In this document: positions 1 through 8,601 of the stretch, piece after piece | Layout of the letters: the number at the start of each line of letters is the position of its first letter | Position numbering within the stretch: position 1 is the stretch's first letter | DNA from: Planctomycetota bacterium | GTDB lineage: Bacteria > Planctomycetota > Phycisphaerae > Phycisphaerales > SM1A02 | Assembly (NCBI GenBank): GCA_021414025.1 | Contig: JAIOPG010000002.1 | Location: forward strand, 682,001 to 746,000 | Reading direction: 5' to 3' | Length of the DNA: 64,000 nucleotides | Notes under the pieces: generated by a model | Told to the model about the DNA's origin: nothing | Seen by the model: the letters and a program-made list of their open reading frames with translations, nothing else | The model's database searches: none | Position numbers and translations under genes: made by a program

Positions 1-1617
1 GCGGATGGCGGCGGCGCGGATCCGGGCGATGCCGGCCCGCTCGAAGGCCAGGTTCCGGATCTCGGCGTTCATGATCATCATTTCGTAGATGCCGCGGCGG
101 CCGCGGTAGCCCACATTGCCGCACTCCGCACAGCCCACCGGCATCATGACCTTGTCCTTCTCGGAATCGGCGATGTTCACCAGTTGCAGGATCTTGGGAT
201 CGGGCTCGGGGTCGATCTTCTTGCACTTGTCGCAGAGGATGCGGGCCAGGCGCTGGCCCATGACGGCCTGGATGCTGCTGGCCACCAGGAAGGGCTTCAC
301 ACCCATGTCCACCAGTCGCGTGATGGCGCTGGGGGCGTCGTTGGTGTGGAGCGTGCTGAAGACCAAGTGGCCGGTGAGCGCGGCCTGGATGGCGATGTCG
401 GCGACTTCGCGATCTCGAATTTCACCGACCAGGATGATGTTGGGCGCCTGGCGGAGCATGGACTTCAGAATCGCCGGGAAGGTCAGGCCGATCTGGTCGC
501 GGACCTGCACCTGGTTGATGCCCTTGAAGTTGTACTCCACGGGGTCCTCGGCGGTGATGATCTTCTTGTCGGGCCGGTTGAGGACGTCCAGCGCCGAGTA
601 GAGCGTGGTGGTCTTGCCGCTGCCGGTGGGACCGGTGACCAGGAAGATGCCGTTGGGCCGGCGGATGACCTTGTTGAAGGTGTCGAGCATGTCCTGCTCG
701 AGGCCGAGGTTGAGCAAGCCGATGCGCACGCTGTCCGGCCGCAAAATACGCAGCACCACGCTCTCGCCGTGGTAGGCCGGGCAGGTGCTGGCGCGGAAGT
801 CGATGCTGGTGCCGTCGATGAGCATCTTGATGCGGCCGTCCTGCGGAACGCGCCGCTCCGCCATGTTCACGCCGGCCATCAGCTTGAAGCGGGCGAGCAG
901 ACCCGCCTGGTTGCGCTTGGGCAGCTTGTCGCGGAGAATGCACTCGCCGTCGATGCGGTAGCGCACGCGGACGTACTCCGTCATGGGTTCGACGTGGATG
1001 TCGCTGGCCCGGCCGCGGACGGCTTCGATGATGATGCGGTTCACCAGGCGGACGATCGGGGCGTCGTCGGCGGCATCGACGTCGATCGACTTGTCCACGC
1101 TCTTGTCGACGCTCTTGTCCACCGAGACGTCGATGGAGTCGGTGAGCAGGCTCTCCTGCTTGACGGCGCTGACCGACTTGTTGCCGATGTCCAGGAAGGC
1201 CTGCAGCTGGCGCTTGCTGGCAATGGCGGTGTCCAGTTCGGCGCTGAGGCGGAAGCGGAGCACATCGAAGAGCTCCAGGTCCATCGGGTCGTGCACCAGC
1301 AGCTTCAGGCGGCCGTTGGTCTTGGAGATCGGCAGCACCAGGTGCTTGCGCATGATCTCCTCGGGGATCAGCTCGCGGTTGATCTTGGCGCTGTCCTCGG
1401 CGCGGTCGAGGTTGAGGAACTCCATGCCGAACTGGTGGGCCAGGGCCCGGGCCACGTCCTCCTCGTTGCAGGCGCCGATCTCGATGAAGGCCTCGCCGAT
1501 GCGCTTCTCGGTGCCGCTGGTCAGCTCCATCGCCTTGGCGACCTGCTCGGGCGTGACCAGCTTCCATTGCTGGAGGATCTCGGCAAGTTTGAGTCGAACC
1601 TTTCGGGCCACGCGCAT
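1..1617 (-). CDS. GspE/PilB family secretion or pilus assembly ATPase (3' end outside window)
   Basis: This hexameric cytoplasmic ATPase powers type II secretion or type IV pilus assembly. The 539 codons present show an N-terminal MshEN-like domain (about residues 1-130), a Walker A GPTGSGKTTT near residues 329-338, and the zinc-binding cysteine pairs CDKC (462-465) and CAEC (about 495-498) typical of GspE/PilB. The stop codon lies beyond base 1. The ATG at 1615-1617 directly abuts GAGGAG, whereas the GTG at 1609-1611 sits six bases after it, so the true start may be two codons downstream. It is divergent from coaB across about 76 bases. GspE and PilB cannot be told apart without the neighbouring genes. 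Confidence 0.9.
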   Translation of the reverse strand, partial: MRVARKVRLKLAEILQQWKLVTPEQVAKAMELTSGTEKRIGEAFIEIGACNEEDVARALAHQFGMEFLNLDRAEDSAKINRELIPEEIMRKHLVLPISKTNGRLKLLVHDPMDLELFDVLRFRLSAELDTAIASKRQLQAFLDIGNKSVSAVKQESLLTDSIDVSVDKSVDKSVDKSIDVDAADDAPIVRLVNRIIIEAVRGRASDIHVEPMTEYVRVRYRIDGECILRDKLPKRNQAGLLARFKLMAGVNMAERRVPQDGRIKMLIDGTSIDFRASTCPAYHGESVVLRILRPDSVRIGLLNLGLEQDMLDTFNKVIRRPNGIFLVTGPTGSGKTTTLYSALDVLNRPDKKIITAEDPVEYNFKGINQVQVRDQIGLTFPAILKSMLRQAPNIILVGEIRDREVADIAIQAALTGHLVFSTLHTNDAPSAITRLVDMGVKPFLVASSIQAVMGQRLARILCDKCKKIDPEPDPKILQLVNIADSEKDKVMMPVGCAECGNVGYRGRRGIYEMMIMNAEIRNLAFERAGIARIRAAAIR

Positions 1618-1693
1618 CTCCTCAATTCAGTCGGAACGGGACAGTCCAGGGAACCAATCGTAGTATGCAGACCCCGCAGGCAAGCCGCAACTC

Positions 1694-2386
1694 ATGACGC
1701 ACACGAATCCCGGCCAACTTCCAACGCCACTTCGCTGGCTGCTGACCCTGGGTCCCACGCACGAGCCCATCGATCAGGTCCGGTTCATCGGCAATCGCTC
1801 CAGCGGACGCATGGGTTTTGAAATCGCCAAGGCGGCCCGGGACGCGGGCGCAGAGGTGAAAATTCTTGCGGGCCCCTGCTCGGCGGCCGGGTTGGATTCG
1901 TGGCCGAATCTCGCGCGGTTCCAGACCGCCGAGGAGCTGCGCGGGTTATTGACCGAGCAGTGGAAGGACTTCGACGTGCTGGTGATGGCCGCGGCGGTCG
2001 CGGATTGGCGCGTGGCCGGGGCGGCGCGAACCGGCAAGCTGCGCCGCAGCGCCGCGCCACCCGCGCTGCAGCTGGAGCAGGTGCCGGAGATCCTGGGCAA
2101 CCTCAGCAGCCGGGCGGATCAGTTCATCGTGGGATTCGCCCTGGAGCCGCTGGCGGAGGTCGTCGACAACGCCCTCAAAAAGCTTGCCGCCAAGAAGGCC
2201 GACTGCATCGTGGCCAACTCGCTGGAGACGCTTGACTCCGGCGCCTCCGACGCACAGCTGGTCTGGCCGGATGGGCGCGTAACCACCCGCGGCGGATCGC
2301 AGACCTTCGAGCCCAAGGAGCGGATCGCCCGCTGGATCGTTGAGAGCATCGCCCCGGCGATCGCACGGAAGTGCCGCAAACAGTAA
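1694..2386 (+). CDS. coaB: Stand-alone CoaB-like phosphopantothenate-cysteine ligase domain protein
   Basis: The 230-residue product matches the DFP/CoaB half of the usual CoaBC fusion, which joins cysteine to 4'-phosphopantothenate in coenzyme A synthesis. Near the N terminus are GPTHEPIDQVRFIGNRSSG (about 19-37), the nucleotide-binding signature of CoaB, and later VMAAAVADWR and IVGFALE, which are also typical. The flavoprotein decarboxylase half (CoaC) is absent from this ORF and from the window, so it is probably encoded elsewhere. The gene is followed 41 bases later by gnd. A possible -10 TAGTAT lies at 1661-1666. The family is clear; the split arrangement is read from the sequence. Confidence 0.85.
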   Translation: MTHTNPGQLPTPLRWLLTLGPTHEPIDQVRFIGNRSSGRMGFEIAKAARDAGAEVKILAGPCSAAGLDSWPNLARFQTAEELRGLLTEQWKDFDVLVMAAAVADWRVAGAARTGKLRRSAAPPALQLEQVPEILGNLSSRADQFIVGFALEPLAEVVDNALKKLAAKKADCIVANSLETLDSGASDAQLVWPDGRVTTRGGSQTFEPKERIARWIVESIAPAIARKCRKQ

Positions 2387-2427
2387 TCTTTGAATTCACT
2401 TCTTCCCACCACAACAAGGAGTCAGCC

Positions 2428-3459
2428 ATGCGAATTGGAATGATCGGTCTGGGTCGAATGGGGGCGAACATGTGCCAGCGCCTGATGAAGGCCGGGCATG
2501 AGATCGTGGCCTGGGACATGAATGCCAATTCGGTGAAGGACCTGGCTGCAAAGGGTGCCATCGGCGCCTCCTCGATCCAGGACATGATCGCCAAGCTGCC
2601 CGCCCCGCGCGCCATCTGGATGATGATTCCGACCGCCTACGTCGACGAAACGATCGCCAAGATCGCGCCGCTGCTGGCCAAGGGCGACACGCTGATCGAC
2701 GGAGGCAACAGCTACTACAAGGATGACATCCGCCGCGCTAAGGAGCTCGCCGGCAAGGGCATCGACTATGTCGATGTGGGAACCTCCGGCGGTGTCTGGG
2801 GACTGGAGCGCGGCTACTGCCAGATGATCGGCGGACCCGCCGAGACGGTGAAGCGTCTCGACCCGATCTTCAAGGCGCTGGCTCCGGGCAAGGGAACCAT
2901 TCCCGCGACGGAGAACCGCAAGAACCGCGCCGGCACCGCGGAGCAGGGCTATCTGCACTGCGGCAACAGCGGCGGCGGACACTTCGTGAAGATGGTCCAC
3001 AATGGCATCGAGTATGGAATCATGGCGGCCTACGCCGAGGGCCTGAACATCATCAAGCATGCCGACGCGGGGCTGCACGAGCGAGAGAAGAGCGCCGAGA
3101 CCACCCCCCTTCGCGATCCGGAAAACTATCAATATCAGTTCGAACTTCCGGACATCGCGGAAGTGTGGCGCCGGGGCAGCGTGATCAGCAGCTGGCTGCT
3201 GGATCTCACCGCCAACGCGCTGGCGGAAGACCCGCAGATGAGCAAGTACGCCGGCCGGGTCAGCGACTCGGGCGAAGGCCGATGGACGATCGACGCCGCC
3301 GTGGCTGAGGGCATTCCGGCGCACGTGCTGACCGCGGCGCTCTACACACGCTTCGCCAGCCAGGGCCAGGCTCTCTTCGCCGACAAGCTCTGCTCGGCGA
3401 TGCGCAAGCAGTTCGGCGGTCACGACGAGCTTCCCTCGAAGCCGGGCGCCAAGGCATGA
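2428..3459 (+). CDS. gnd: 6-phosphogluconate dehydrogenase, decarboxylating (short GntZ/YqeC type)
   Basis: The enzyme oxidises and decarboxylates 6-phosphogluconate to ribulose 5-phosphate in the pentose phosphate pathway. The 343-residue product has the Rossmann motif [10 protein letters not shown] at residues 5-14, the substrate motif [18 protein letters not shown] and the catalytic stretch [12 protein letters not shown]. Its length fits the short bacterial subfamily rather than the 470-residue dimeric form. I chose the ATG at 2428 because AAGGAG lies seven bases upstream and the Rossmann motif starts at once. An in-frame ATG at 2371 would add 19 unrelated residues. Its stop overlaps the zwf start by four bases (ATGA), so the two steps are translationally coupled. 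Confidence 0.95.
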   Translation: MRIGMIGLGRMGANMCQRLMKAGHEIVAWDMNANSVKDLAAKGAIGASSIQDMIAKLPAPRAIWMMIPTAYVDETIAKIAPLLAKGDTLIDGGNSYYKDDIRRAKELAGKGIDYVDVGTSGGVWGLERGYCQMIGGPAETVKRLDPIFKALAPGKGTIPATENRKNRAGTAEQGYLHCGNSGGGHFVKMVHNGIEYGIMAAYAEGLNIIKHADAGLHEREKSAETTPLRDPENYQYQFELPDIAEVWRRGSVISSWLLDLTANALAEDPQMSKYAGRVSDSGEGRWTIDAAVAEGIPAHVLTAALYTRFASQGQALFADKLCSAMRKQFGGHDELPSKPGAKA

Positions 3460-4856
3460 ACGGCAAACCGCAATGCGACGCGATGGTGCTCTTCGGCGCC
3501 AGCGGCGACCTGGCCCACAAGAAGCTCTTCGACACCATCCAGGCCCTGATCCGCCGCAATGTGCTCAACGGCCCGGTCATCGGCGTCGCCAAGAGCAGCA
3601 TGACCAAGGAGCAGATGCTGACGCGGGCACGCGAAGGGATCACCACCTATGGCCGCGGCGTGGACGAGGCCGCCTTCAAGAAATTCTCCGAGCAGTTCCA
3701 GTATGTCGATGGGGACTACGCGGACCTCTCCACGTTCCAGGCGCTCAAGAAGGCCCTGGGCAGCGCCCAGCGCCCGCTGCACTATCTTGCGATTCCCCCC
3801 GTGCTCTTCGGCGCCGTCACCAAGCAGCTCGAGGCCTCGGGGTGCGCCGAGCATGCGCGGGTGGTGGTGGAGAAACCATTCGGCCGCAACACTGCCAGCG
3901 CCAAGCAGCTCAACGCCACGCTGCACGAAGTCTTCGACGAGGCGCACATCTTCCGCATCGACCACTACCTGGGCAAGGAGGCGACGCAGAACATTCTCTT
4001 CACCCGCTTCGCCAACTCCTTCCTGGAGCCGCTCTGGAACAGCCACTGGATCAAGCAGATCCAGATCACCATGGCGGAGAGCTTCGGCGTGCAGGGGCGC
4101 GGGGCCTTCTACGACTCGACCGGCTGCATCCGCGACGTGATCGAGAACCACCTCATGCAGGTGGTGGGCTTCCTCTGCATGGAGCCGCCGGTCTGGACCG
4201 ACATGGAGCGGGTGCGCGACGAGCAGGTGAAACTGTTCCGGGCCATCCGCACCCTCACCACCCGCGACGTGGTGCGCGGACAATTCGATGGCTACCTGAA
4301 GGAGCCGGGCGTGGCCCCCAACAGCATGACCGAAACCTGGGGCGCCGTCCGCCTGGCCATCGACAATTGGCGCTGGAACGGCGTGCCGGTCTACATCCGC
4401 GCCGGCAAGTGCATGCCCATGTCGGCGACGGAGGTGCGCGTGGAGTTCCACCGCCCGCCCAATGTGGTTTTTCCCGATGCGCCGCCGGGGCCCCACAATT
4501 TCGTGCGCTTCCTCTTCAGCCCGCGCATCGAGATCGGCATCAACATGCAGGCCAAGATCGACGGCGAGGTCATGGGCGGCATGCCCATCGAGCTGATGGC
4601 CGTCGACGCGCAGCCCGACGAGATGACTCCCTACGAGCGGCTGATCGGCGACGCGATCCGCGGCGACCAGGCGCTCTTCGCACGACAGGATGCCGTTGAA
4701 GAAGGATGGCGCATCGTGGAGAACATTCTGGACAACGCGGTGCCCATCATGAAGTACCAGCCGGGCACCTGGGGGCCGGAGCCCGCCAACGAGATCCTGA
4801 TGCCCGAGGGCGGATGGCACTCACCGCAACTCTCGACGGCGCCGAAGGGCGGTTAG
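3456..4856 (+). CDS. zwf: Glucose-6-phosphate 1-dehydrogenase
   Basis: This enzyme catalyses the first step of the oxidative pentose phosphate pathway, producing NADPH and 6-phosphogluconolactone. The 466-residue product carries the nucleotide-binding [11 protein letters not shown] at about residues 14-24 and the active-site signature RIDHYLGKE at about 168-176, followed by the conserved C-terminal G6PD domain. Length is normal for the family. It overlaps gnd by four bases, so flux into and out of the oxidative branch is likely set by one transcript. The lactonase gene (pgl) is not next to it. The tRNA-Leu gene follows on the same strand. Confidence 0.96.
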   Translation: MNGKPQCDAMVLFGASGDLAHKKLFDTIQALIRRNVLNGPVIGVAKSSMTKEQMLTRAREGITTYGRGVDEAAFKKFSEQFQYVDGDYADLSTFQALKKALGSAQRPLHYLAIPPVLFGAVTKQLEASGCAEHARVVVEKPFGRNTASAKQLNATLHEVFDEAHIFRIDHYLGKEATQNILFTRFANSFLEPLWNSHWIKQIQITMAESFGVQGRGAFYDSTGCIRDVIENHLMQVVGFLCMEPPVWTDMERVRDEQVKLFRAIRTLTTRDVVRGQFDGYLKEPGVAPNSMTETWGAVRLAIDNWRWNGVPVYIRAGKCMPMSATEVRVEFHRPPNVVFPDAPPGPHNFVRFLFSPRIEIGINMQAKIDGEVMGGMPIELMAVDAQPDEMTPYERLIGDAIRGDQALFARQDAVEEGWRIVENILDNAVPIMKYQPGTWGPEPANEILMPEGGWHSPQLSTAPKGG

Positions 4857-4871
4857 ACTTCGAGCGCGGCA

Positions 4872-4893
4872 GGGTCGAACGCGGGTTCGACCC
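4872..4893 (+). repeat. Perfect inverted repeat between zwf and tRNA-Leu
   Basis: GGGTCGAAC and GTTCGACCC form a nine-base-pair stem around a GCGG loop, 15 bases after the zwf stop and 10 bases before the tRNA. There is no T-tract, so it is at best an atypical terminator. It may instead be a processing or stabilising hairpin. The downstream arm resembles a tRNA T-arm. Confidence 0.5.
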
Positions 4894-4903
4894 GCTCCGC
4901 TTC

Positions 4904-4988
4904 GGGACCGTGGCGGAACAGCAGACGCAGCGGACTTAAAATCCGCAGTTGAGAAATCGACGTGTGGGTGCAACTCCCACCGGTCCCT
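4904..4988 (+). tRNA. tRNA-Leu, anticodon UAA, atypical D/T-loop elbow
   Basis: A class II cloverleaf can be drawn by hand. The acceptor stem is GGGACCG/CGGTCCC. The D-stem is GCG/CGC, the anticodon stem GCGGA/TCCGC with loop CTTAAAA (anticodon TAA), the variable arm GTTGA-GAAA-TCGAC, and the T-stem GTGGG/CCCAC. CCA is not encoded. The T-loop reads TGCAACT, so position 55 is G instead of the near-universal U. The D-loop is one base short and lacks the GG pair. The discriminator base appears to be T rather than the A normally recognised by leucyl-tRNA synthetase. All stems are intact, which argues against a decayed pseudogene. Confidence 0.75.
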
Positions 4989-5054
4989 CTTGCCGGCCCG
5001 TTGACGCGGCGCTTCGACGAGTCCACGTAGGGGCATTGATAGGATGAGCCTTCC

Positions 5055-6836
5055 ATGGGCGACGCCAAATCCCAGAAAAATCCGGCCGCCCCCCATCCGC
5101 TGGACCGCCCGCTGGTGGTGCTGGCGACAAACCAGCCCTGGGCCGCCGATCTGCTGCGGCTGGCGCTGAGCGACGCCGCCGCGCAACTCGAGATCATTCC
5201 CCGCGACGAGCATTCCATCGAGCGGATCGTGCGCTTCGCGCCGACGGTGATCGCCGTGGAGCTCTCGGAGCCGGGAGCCCAGGGATTCGACTTGCTCCGC
5301 GCCTTGGCGGCCAACGCCGACACGAAGGACACTCCCTGCGTCGCCATGGCGGCGCTGCCCGATCCACTGATCCGCACCGCGGCCTTCGCGGCCAAGGCCG
5401 AGGAGTTCATCTCTCGCATGAGCGATCCCGCCGAAGTCCGCTCGCGGGTGGGGACGCTGGCCAAGCTGGGCATGGCCCAGTCGCGGGAGCGCCAGGCCGA
5501 GGCGGAGATCAACGAGCTGCAGAAGCGCCTGAACGAGCGTGCCCATTCGCTTACCGACAGCGAGCGCCTGGTGACACATCTGCAGAAGTCGCTGGTGGTC
5601 GACGGGCAGCTGCATCGCAACCGCGTCGACGGACTGGTCGCGGTCGGCATCGAGCTCAACAAGGTGCAGGACATCCATCTGCTGATGGACCGGATCCTGA
5701 GCGAGGCCCGTCAGCTCATCGGCGCCGACGCGGGGACCATCTTCATCACCGAACAGAATGTGCTGCGCTTCGCCTACACGCAGAACGACACGCTCTCGCG
5801 GCGCTCCCCCAAGGTCGATTCGCCGCGCCTCTCCAGTTACCTGCTGCCCGCCGGCGCCGGATCGATCGCCGGATGGGTGGGCGTGAGCGGCGAGAGCATC
5901 AACATCCCCGACGCGTATGCATTGGATCCGGGCAGCCCCTTCCAGTTCGACGCCTCCTTCGACCGGCTCACCGGCTACCGCACCCAGAGCGTGCTGGCCC
6001 TGCCGCTGCGCACCAGCCTGGGCCGCGCCGTGGGCGTGCTGCAGCTGCTCAACGCCATGGACAGCGAGGGCCGCGCTCGACCGCGCTTCACCGACGCCGA
6101 CCAGGCCCTGCTCTCGCACTTCGCCAGCATCGCGACGGTGGCGATCGAGCGCACCCAGCTGACCGAGAGCATCATCACCCGCATGCTGCGGATGACCGAG
6201 ACCCGCGATCCCATCGAGACCGGGCAGCACATCGACCGCGTCGCCGGCATCTCCGCAGCGCTCTTCGAGGAGTGGGCGCACCGGCGCGGGCTCTCCGGCC
6301 CCGCCTTCGAGCGGCAGCGCGACCGGCTGCGGATCGCGGCGCGGCTGCACGACGTGGGCAAGATCGGCATCTCAGACACCATCCTGAAGAAGACGGAGAA
6401 GCTGGACCCGAGCGAGTACGAGATGGTGAAGCGCCACGTGCTGATCGGGGCGCGCTTCTTCCTGGACCAGCCGACGGAGTTCGACGAGTCCTCGCGCGAC
6501 GTGGCCCTGAACCACCACGAGCGCTGGGATGGCGGCGGCTACCCCGGCTATGTGGACCTGGACGGCAAGCTGCTGCTGGATCCGGTCACCAAGCAGCCGC
6601 GCCTTGGCGGCAAGAAGGGCGAGGACATTCCCCTCTTCGCGCGGGTGGTCTCGCTGGCTGACGTCTTCGACGCCCTCTCGAACAAGCGCTGCTACAAGGA
6701 GGCGTGGGCGGAGCGCCGCGTGCTGGACACGATCCGCGGCGAGTCGGGCAAGCAGTTCGACCCGGAGCTGGTGGAGATCTTCTTCGCCAAGCTCTCGGTG
6801 ATCCGCGACATCCGCCAGCTGCATCCGGACGCCTGA
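5055..6836 (+). CDS. Pseudo-receiver - GAF - HD-GYP protein, probable c-di-GMP phosphodiesterase
   Basis: The 593-residue protein starts with a degenerate receiver (about 18-140). The phosphorylated Asp is replaced by Glu69 (VIAVELSEP) and the usual C-terminal Lys-Pro is missing. A short helical linker follows, then a GAF sensor domain (about 200-345) and an HD-GYP domain (about 370-585) with the His432-Asp433 pair in RLHDVGKIG and GGGYP at 493-497. HD-GYP proteins hydrolyse cyclic di-GMP. It lies directly upstream of the Wsp-like genes, in the position where Pseudomonas has the receptor gene wspA. A hairpin and a promoter-like element separate it from them, so co-transcription is uncertain. 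A -10-like TAGGAT lies at 5040-5045. Confidence 0.9.
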   Translation: MGDAKSQKNPAAPHPLDRPLVVLATNQPWAADLLRLALSDAAAQLEIIPRDEHSIERIVRFAPTVIAVELSEPGAQGFDLLRALAANADTKDTPCVAMAALPDPLIRTAAFAAKAEEFISRMSDPAEVRSRVGTLAKLGMAQSRERQAEAEINELQKRLNERAHSLTDSERLVTHLQKSLVVDGQLHRNRVDGLVAVGIELNKVQDIHLLMDRILSEARQLIGADAGTIFITEQNVLRFAYTQNDTLSRRSPKVDSPRLSSYLLPAGAGSIAGWVGVSGESINIPDAYALDPGSPFQFDASFDRLTGYRTQSVLALPLRTSLGRAVGVLQLLNAMDSEGRARPRFTDADQALLSHFASIATVAIERTQLTESIITRMLRMTETRDPIETGQHIDRVAGISAALFEEWAHRRGLSGPAFERQRDRLRIAARLHDVGKIGISDTILKKTEKLDPSEYEMVKRHVLIGARFFLDQPTEFDESSRDVALNHHERWDGGGYPGYVDLDGKLLLDPVTKQPRLGGKKGEDIPLFARVVSLADVFDALSNKRCYKEAWAERRVLDTIRGESGKQFDPELVEIFFAKLSVIRDIRQLHPDA

Positions 6837-6870
6837 GCCAGGCGGGCCGGTGCCGCACGCGACCATCGAC

Positions 6871-6895
6871 GGCGCTGCGGGCGCGAAGCGCCTTT
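6871..6895 (+). terminator. Possible weak terminator between HD-GYP gene and cheW
   Basis: GGCGCT and AGCGCC can pair around a ten-base loop and are followed by only TTT. It is immediately followed by a -10-like TATGCT. It could separate the HD-GYP gene from the Wsp-like unit, but the short T-run makes this tentative. Confidence 0.3.
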
Positions 6896-6898
6896 CGA

Positions 6899-6904
6899 TA
6901 TGCT
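6899..6904 (+). promoter_or_regulatory. -10-like TATGCT, leaderless-type promoter of the Wsp-like operon
   Basis: TATGCT is separated from the cheW start at 6911 by exactly six bases (CCCTCC). No clear Shine-Dalgarno sequence lies in between. The geometry recurs at other unit starts in this window and predicts a transcript beginning at or next to the start codon. Confidence 0.45.
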
Positions 6905-6910
6905 CCCTCC

Positions 6911-7408
6911 ATGCGCTCCCTGCTGTGGTCGGTTCAGAACAGGCTCTTCGCGGTCGATCTGCGGCATGTGCGCGAGGTCTGCCCGGTGGTCTCGGCGCAT
7001 CCGCTGCCCGCGGGCCCGCCCTGTCTGCTGGGCCTCTTCGACTACCACGGCGCCCTGATCCCGCTGCTGGACGCCGGCATTCTCACCGGGCTGGAAGCGG
7101 TCAAACCGCAATTGGGATCGCGCACGCTGCTGATCGAGGCGCTGCTGGACAATGACCCCGAGAGCGCGGGCGTTTCGATCTTCGGCCTGCGCGTGGAGCA
7201 GACGCTGGGGCTGCGCGACCTGGACGCGGGCGGCGCGTGGAATCCGGAGGGCGGCCTGCCCGGCTTCGGTCACCTGCGCGAGGTGCTCAACGCCCCCGAT
7301 GGGCGCGTGCAGGTTTTCGATTGCCCGAGCGTGGCCCGAGAGCACCGCCATCTGCTGCAAGGCGCCGGCGCCCTGGCCGCAACCCCCGAACGACGGCTGG
7401 CCCCGTGA
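6911..7408 (+). CDS. CheW-like coupling protein (WspB position)
   Basis: The 165-residue protein resembles CheW-domain scaffolds that link receptors to the CheA kinase. Visible landmarks are the N-terminal strand LLWSVQNRLFAVDLRHVREV and the CheW-like GLFDYHGALIPLLDAG. The start at 6911 is chosen because the domain begins there, the promoter-like TATGCT precedes it, and frame upstream of it is unrelated. The stop overlaps the CheR start as GTGA. It is the first of two CheW proteins, as in the wspBCDEF-wspR gene order. Sequence is divergent, so the family call rests partly on context. Confidence 0.8.
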   Translation: MRSLLWSVQNRLFAVDLRHVREVCPVVSAHPLPAGPPCLLGLFDYHGALIPLLDAGILTGLEAVKPQLGSRTLLIEALLDNDPESAGVSIFGLRVEQTLGLRDLDAGGAWNPEGGLPGFGHLREVLNAPDGRVQVFDCPSVAREHRHLLQGAGALAATPERRLAP

Positions 7409-8601
7409 AGGAGCTGACCGCGTGGCTGGCGGCGCACACTCCGCTGGATTCGCAGCTCAACAGCTTCGTGGAGCTCTTCGCCGTCGAACGGATGCGCCTG
7501 CTGAAATGCTCCACCGCCGCGGAGTACGTCGCGCGGCTGGAGCGCGATCCGCAGGAGGCGAAGAGTCTCTTCCATCATCTCGCGCCGCCGGAGACCTGGC
7601 TCTTTCGCTACGCCGCCGCCTTCGAGGCGCTGCGCGGCGAACTGATGAAGTGCGATCGATCACGCGTGATCGAGGTGGCGAGCCTGGGATGCGCCACGGG
7701 CTCCGAGCCCTACTCGATCGCGGCGACGGCGCTTTCATGCGGATTGACCTGCGAGCTCATCCGGATCCTGGCCCTGGACTACAGCGCGGAGCACCTGGAG
7801 ATGGCACGGGCCGGTCGTGCCAGCGCCGTCGCCCAGCGCACGCCGCTTCCAAGCTGGGCGACTCCATGGTTTCATCCGACAAGCCAGGGTCAGCTCCAAC
7901 TTGATCCGCGCGGGCTGGAGATGATCGAGTTCCGGCAGGCGGATCTCTCCATCTGGAAGCCGGACCGCGCTTTCGACTTCGTCTTCTGCCGCAACGTGGC
8001 GATCTATCTGAACAGCTCGACGAAGAAAAGCCTGGGCGCCTTGCTCTGCTCCATGGTGCGTCCGCAGGGACTGATTTTCCTGGGGCACGCCGACTCGGCG
8101 ATCCTCAACGGAACCGCGGCAAGGCGGGTGGAGATTGACAATGCATTCATCTTCGCCAAGTCGCAGGCGCCCAAGGAGTCCCGGACTCCGCCCGTCATCG
8201 CCTCACCGATGGCCCCGGCGCGTCCCTCGAGCCGAAGTGTCAAGTCCGTTGCGGCAAAGCCGATCGAGCCGCCCGCGCCTGTCGCGGATCTGCTGGCGCA
8301 GGCTCAGGCCGCCGCCGACGCCGGCGATCTGCCCGAAGCGGAGAAGGCGCTGCTGGCCCATCTGAAGCACCATCCCGGCGAGACCCAGGCGCACCTGCTG
8401 CATGGATGCGTGCTCATGGCGCGGAACCGGCACGCCGAGGCCGAGCGCTGCTTCACCAAGGTCGTGTACCTTGACCCGGCGAACTCGCTGGGACTGCTCT
8501 CGCTCGCCGCGATCGCCGATCTGCGCGGCGACGCGAAGAGCGCGGAACGCTTCCGCGACCGAGCTGCGCGCAACGCTGTGGAGCCTCACCGTGAGCCATG
8601 A
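7405..8601 (+). CDS. CheR-type receptor methyltransferase with C-terminal TPR (WspC-like)
   Basis: CheR enzymes methylate glutamates on chemoreceptors with S-adenosylmethionine. The 398-residue product has the SAM-binding GCATGSEPYSIA (about residues 94-105) and the conserved FDFVFCRNVAIYLN. A linker and TPR-like helices follow (about 290-395), the arrangement of WspC and FrzF-type CheR proteins. The GTG start at 7405 overlaps the upstream TGA by four bases and places VKELTAWLAA at the N terminus. A longer open frame upstream encodes nothing recognisable. The presence of CheR implies a methylated receptor somewhere in the genome, though none is in this window. Confidence 0.9.
   Translation: MKELTAWLAAHTPLDSQLNSFVELFAVERMRLLKCSTAAEYVARLERDPQEAKSLFHHLAPPETWLFRYAAAFEALRGELMKCDRSRVIEVASLGCATGSEPYSIAATALSCGLTCELIRILALDYSAEHLEMARAGRASAVAQRTPLPSWATPWFHPTSQGQLQLDPRGLEMIEFRQADLSIWKPDRAFDFVFCRNVAIYLNSSTKKSLGALLCSMVRPQGLIFLGHADSAILNGTAARRVEIDNAFIFAKSQAPKESRTPPVIASPMAPARPSSRSVKSVAAKPIEPPAPVADLLAQAQAAADAGDLPEAEKALLAHLKHHPGETQAHLLHGCVLMARNRHAEAERCFTKVVYLDPANSLGLLSLAAIADLRGDAKSAERFRDRAARNAVEPHREP

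Noticed and set aside
184-1821. A 545-codon plus-strand open frame across the GspE gene
   Set aside because: Antisense of a clear ATPase with Walker A and zinc motifs, and it runs into coaB in another frame.
4872-4988. A circularly permuted tRNA using the upstream T-arm-like hairpin
   Set aside because: The bases after the hairpin do not pair with GGGACCG, whereas the downstream CGGTCCC does. The standard cloverleaf is complete.
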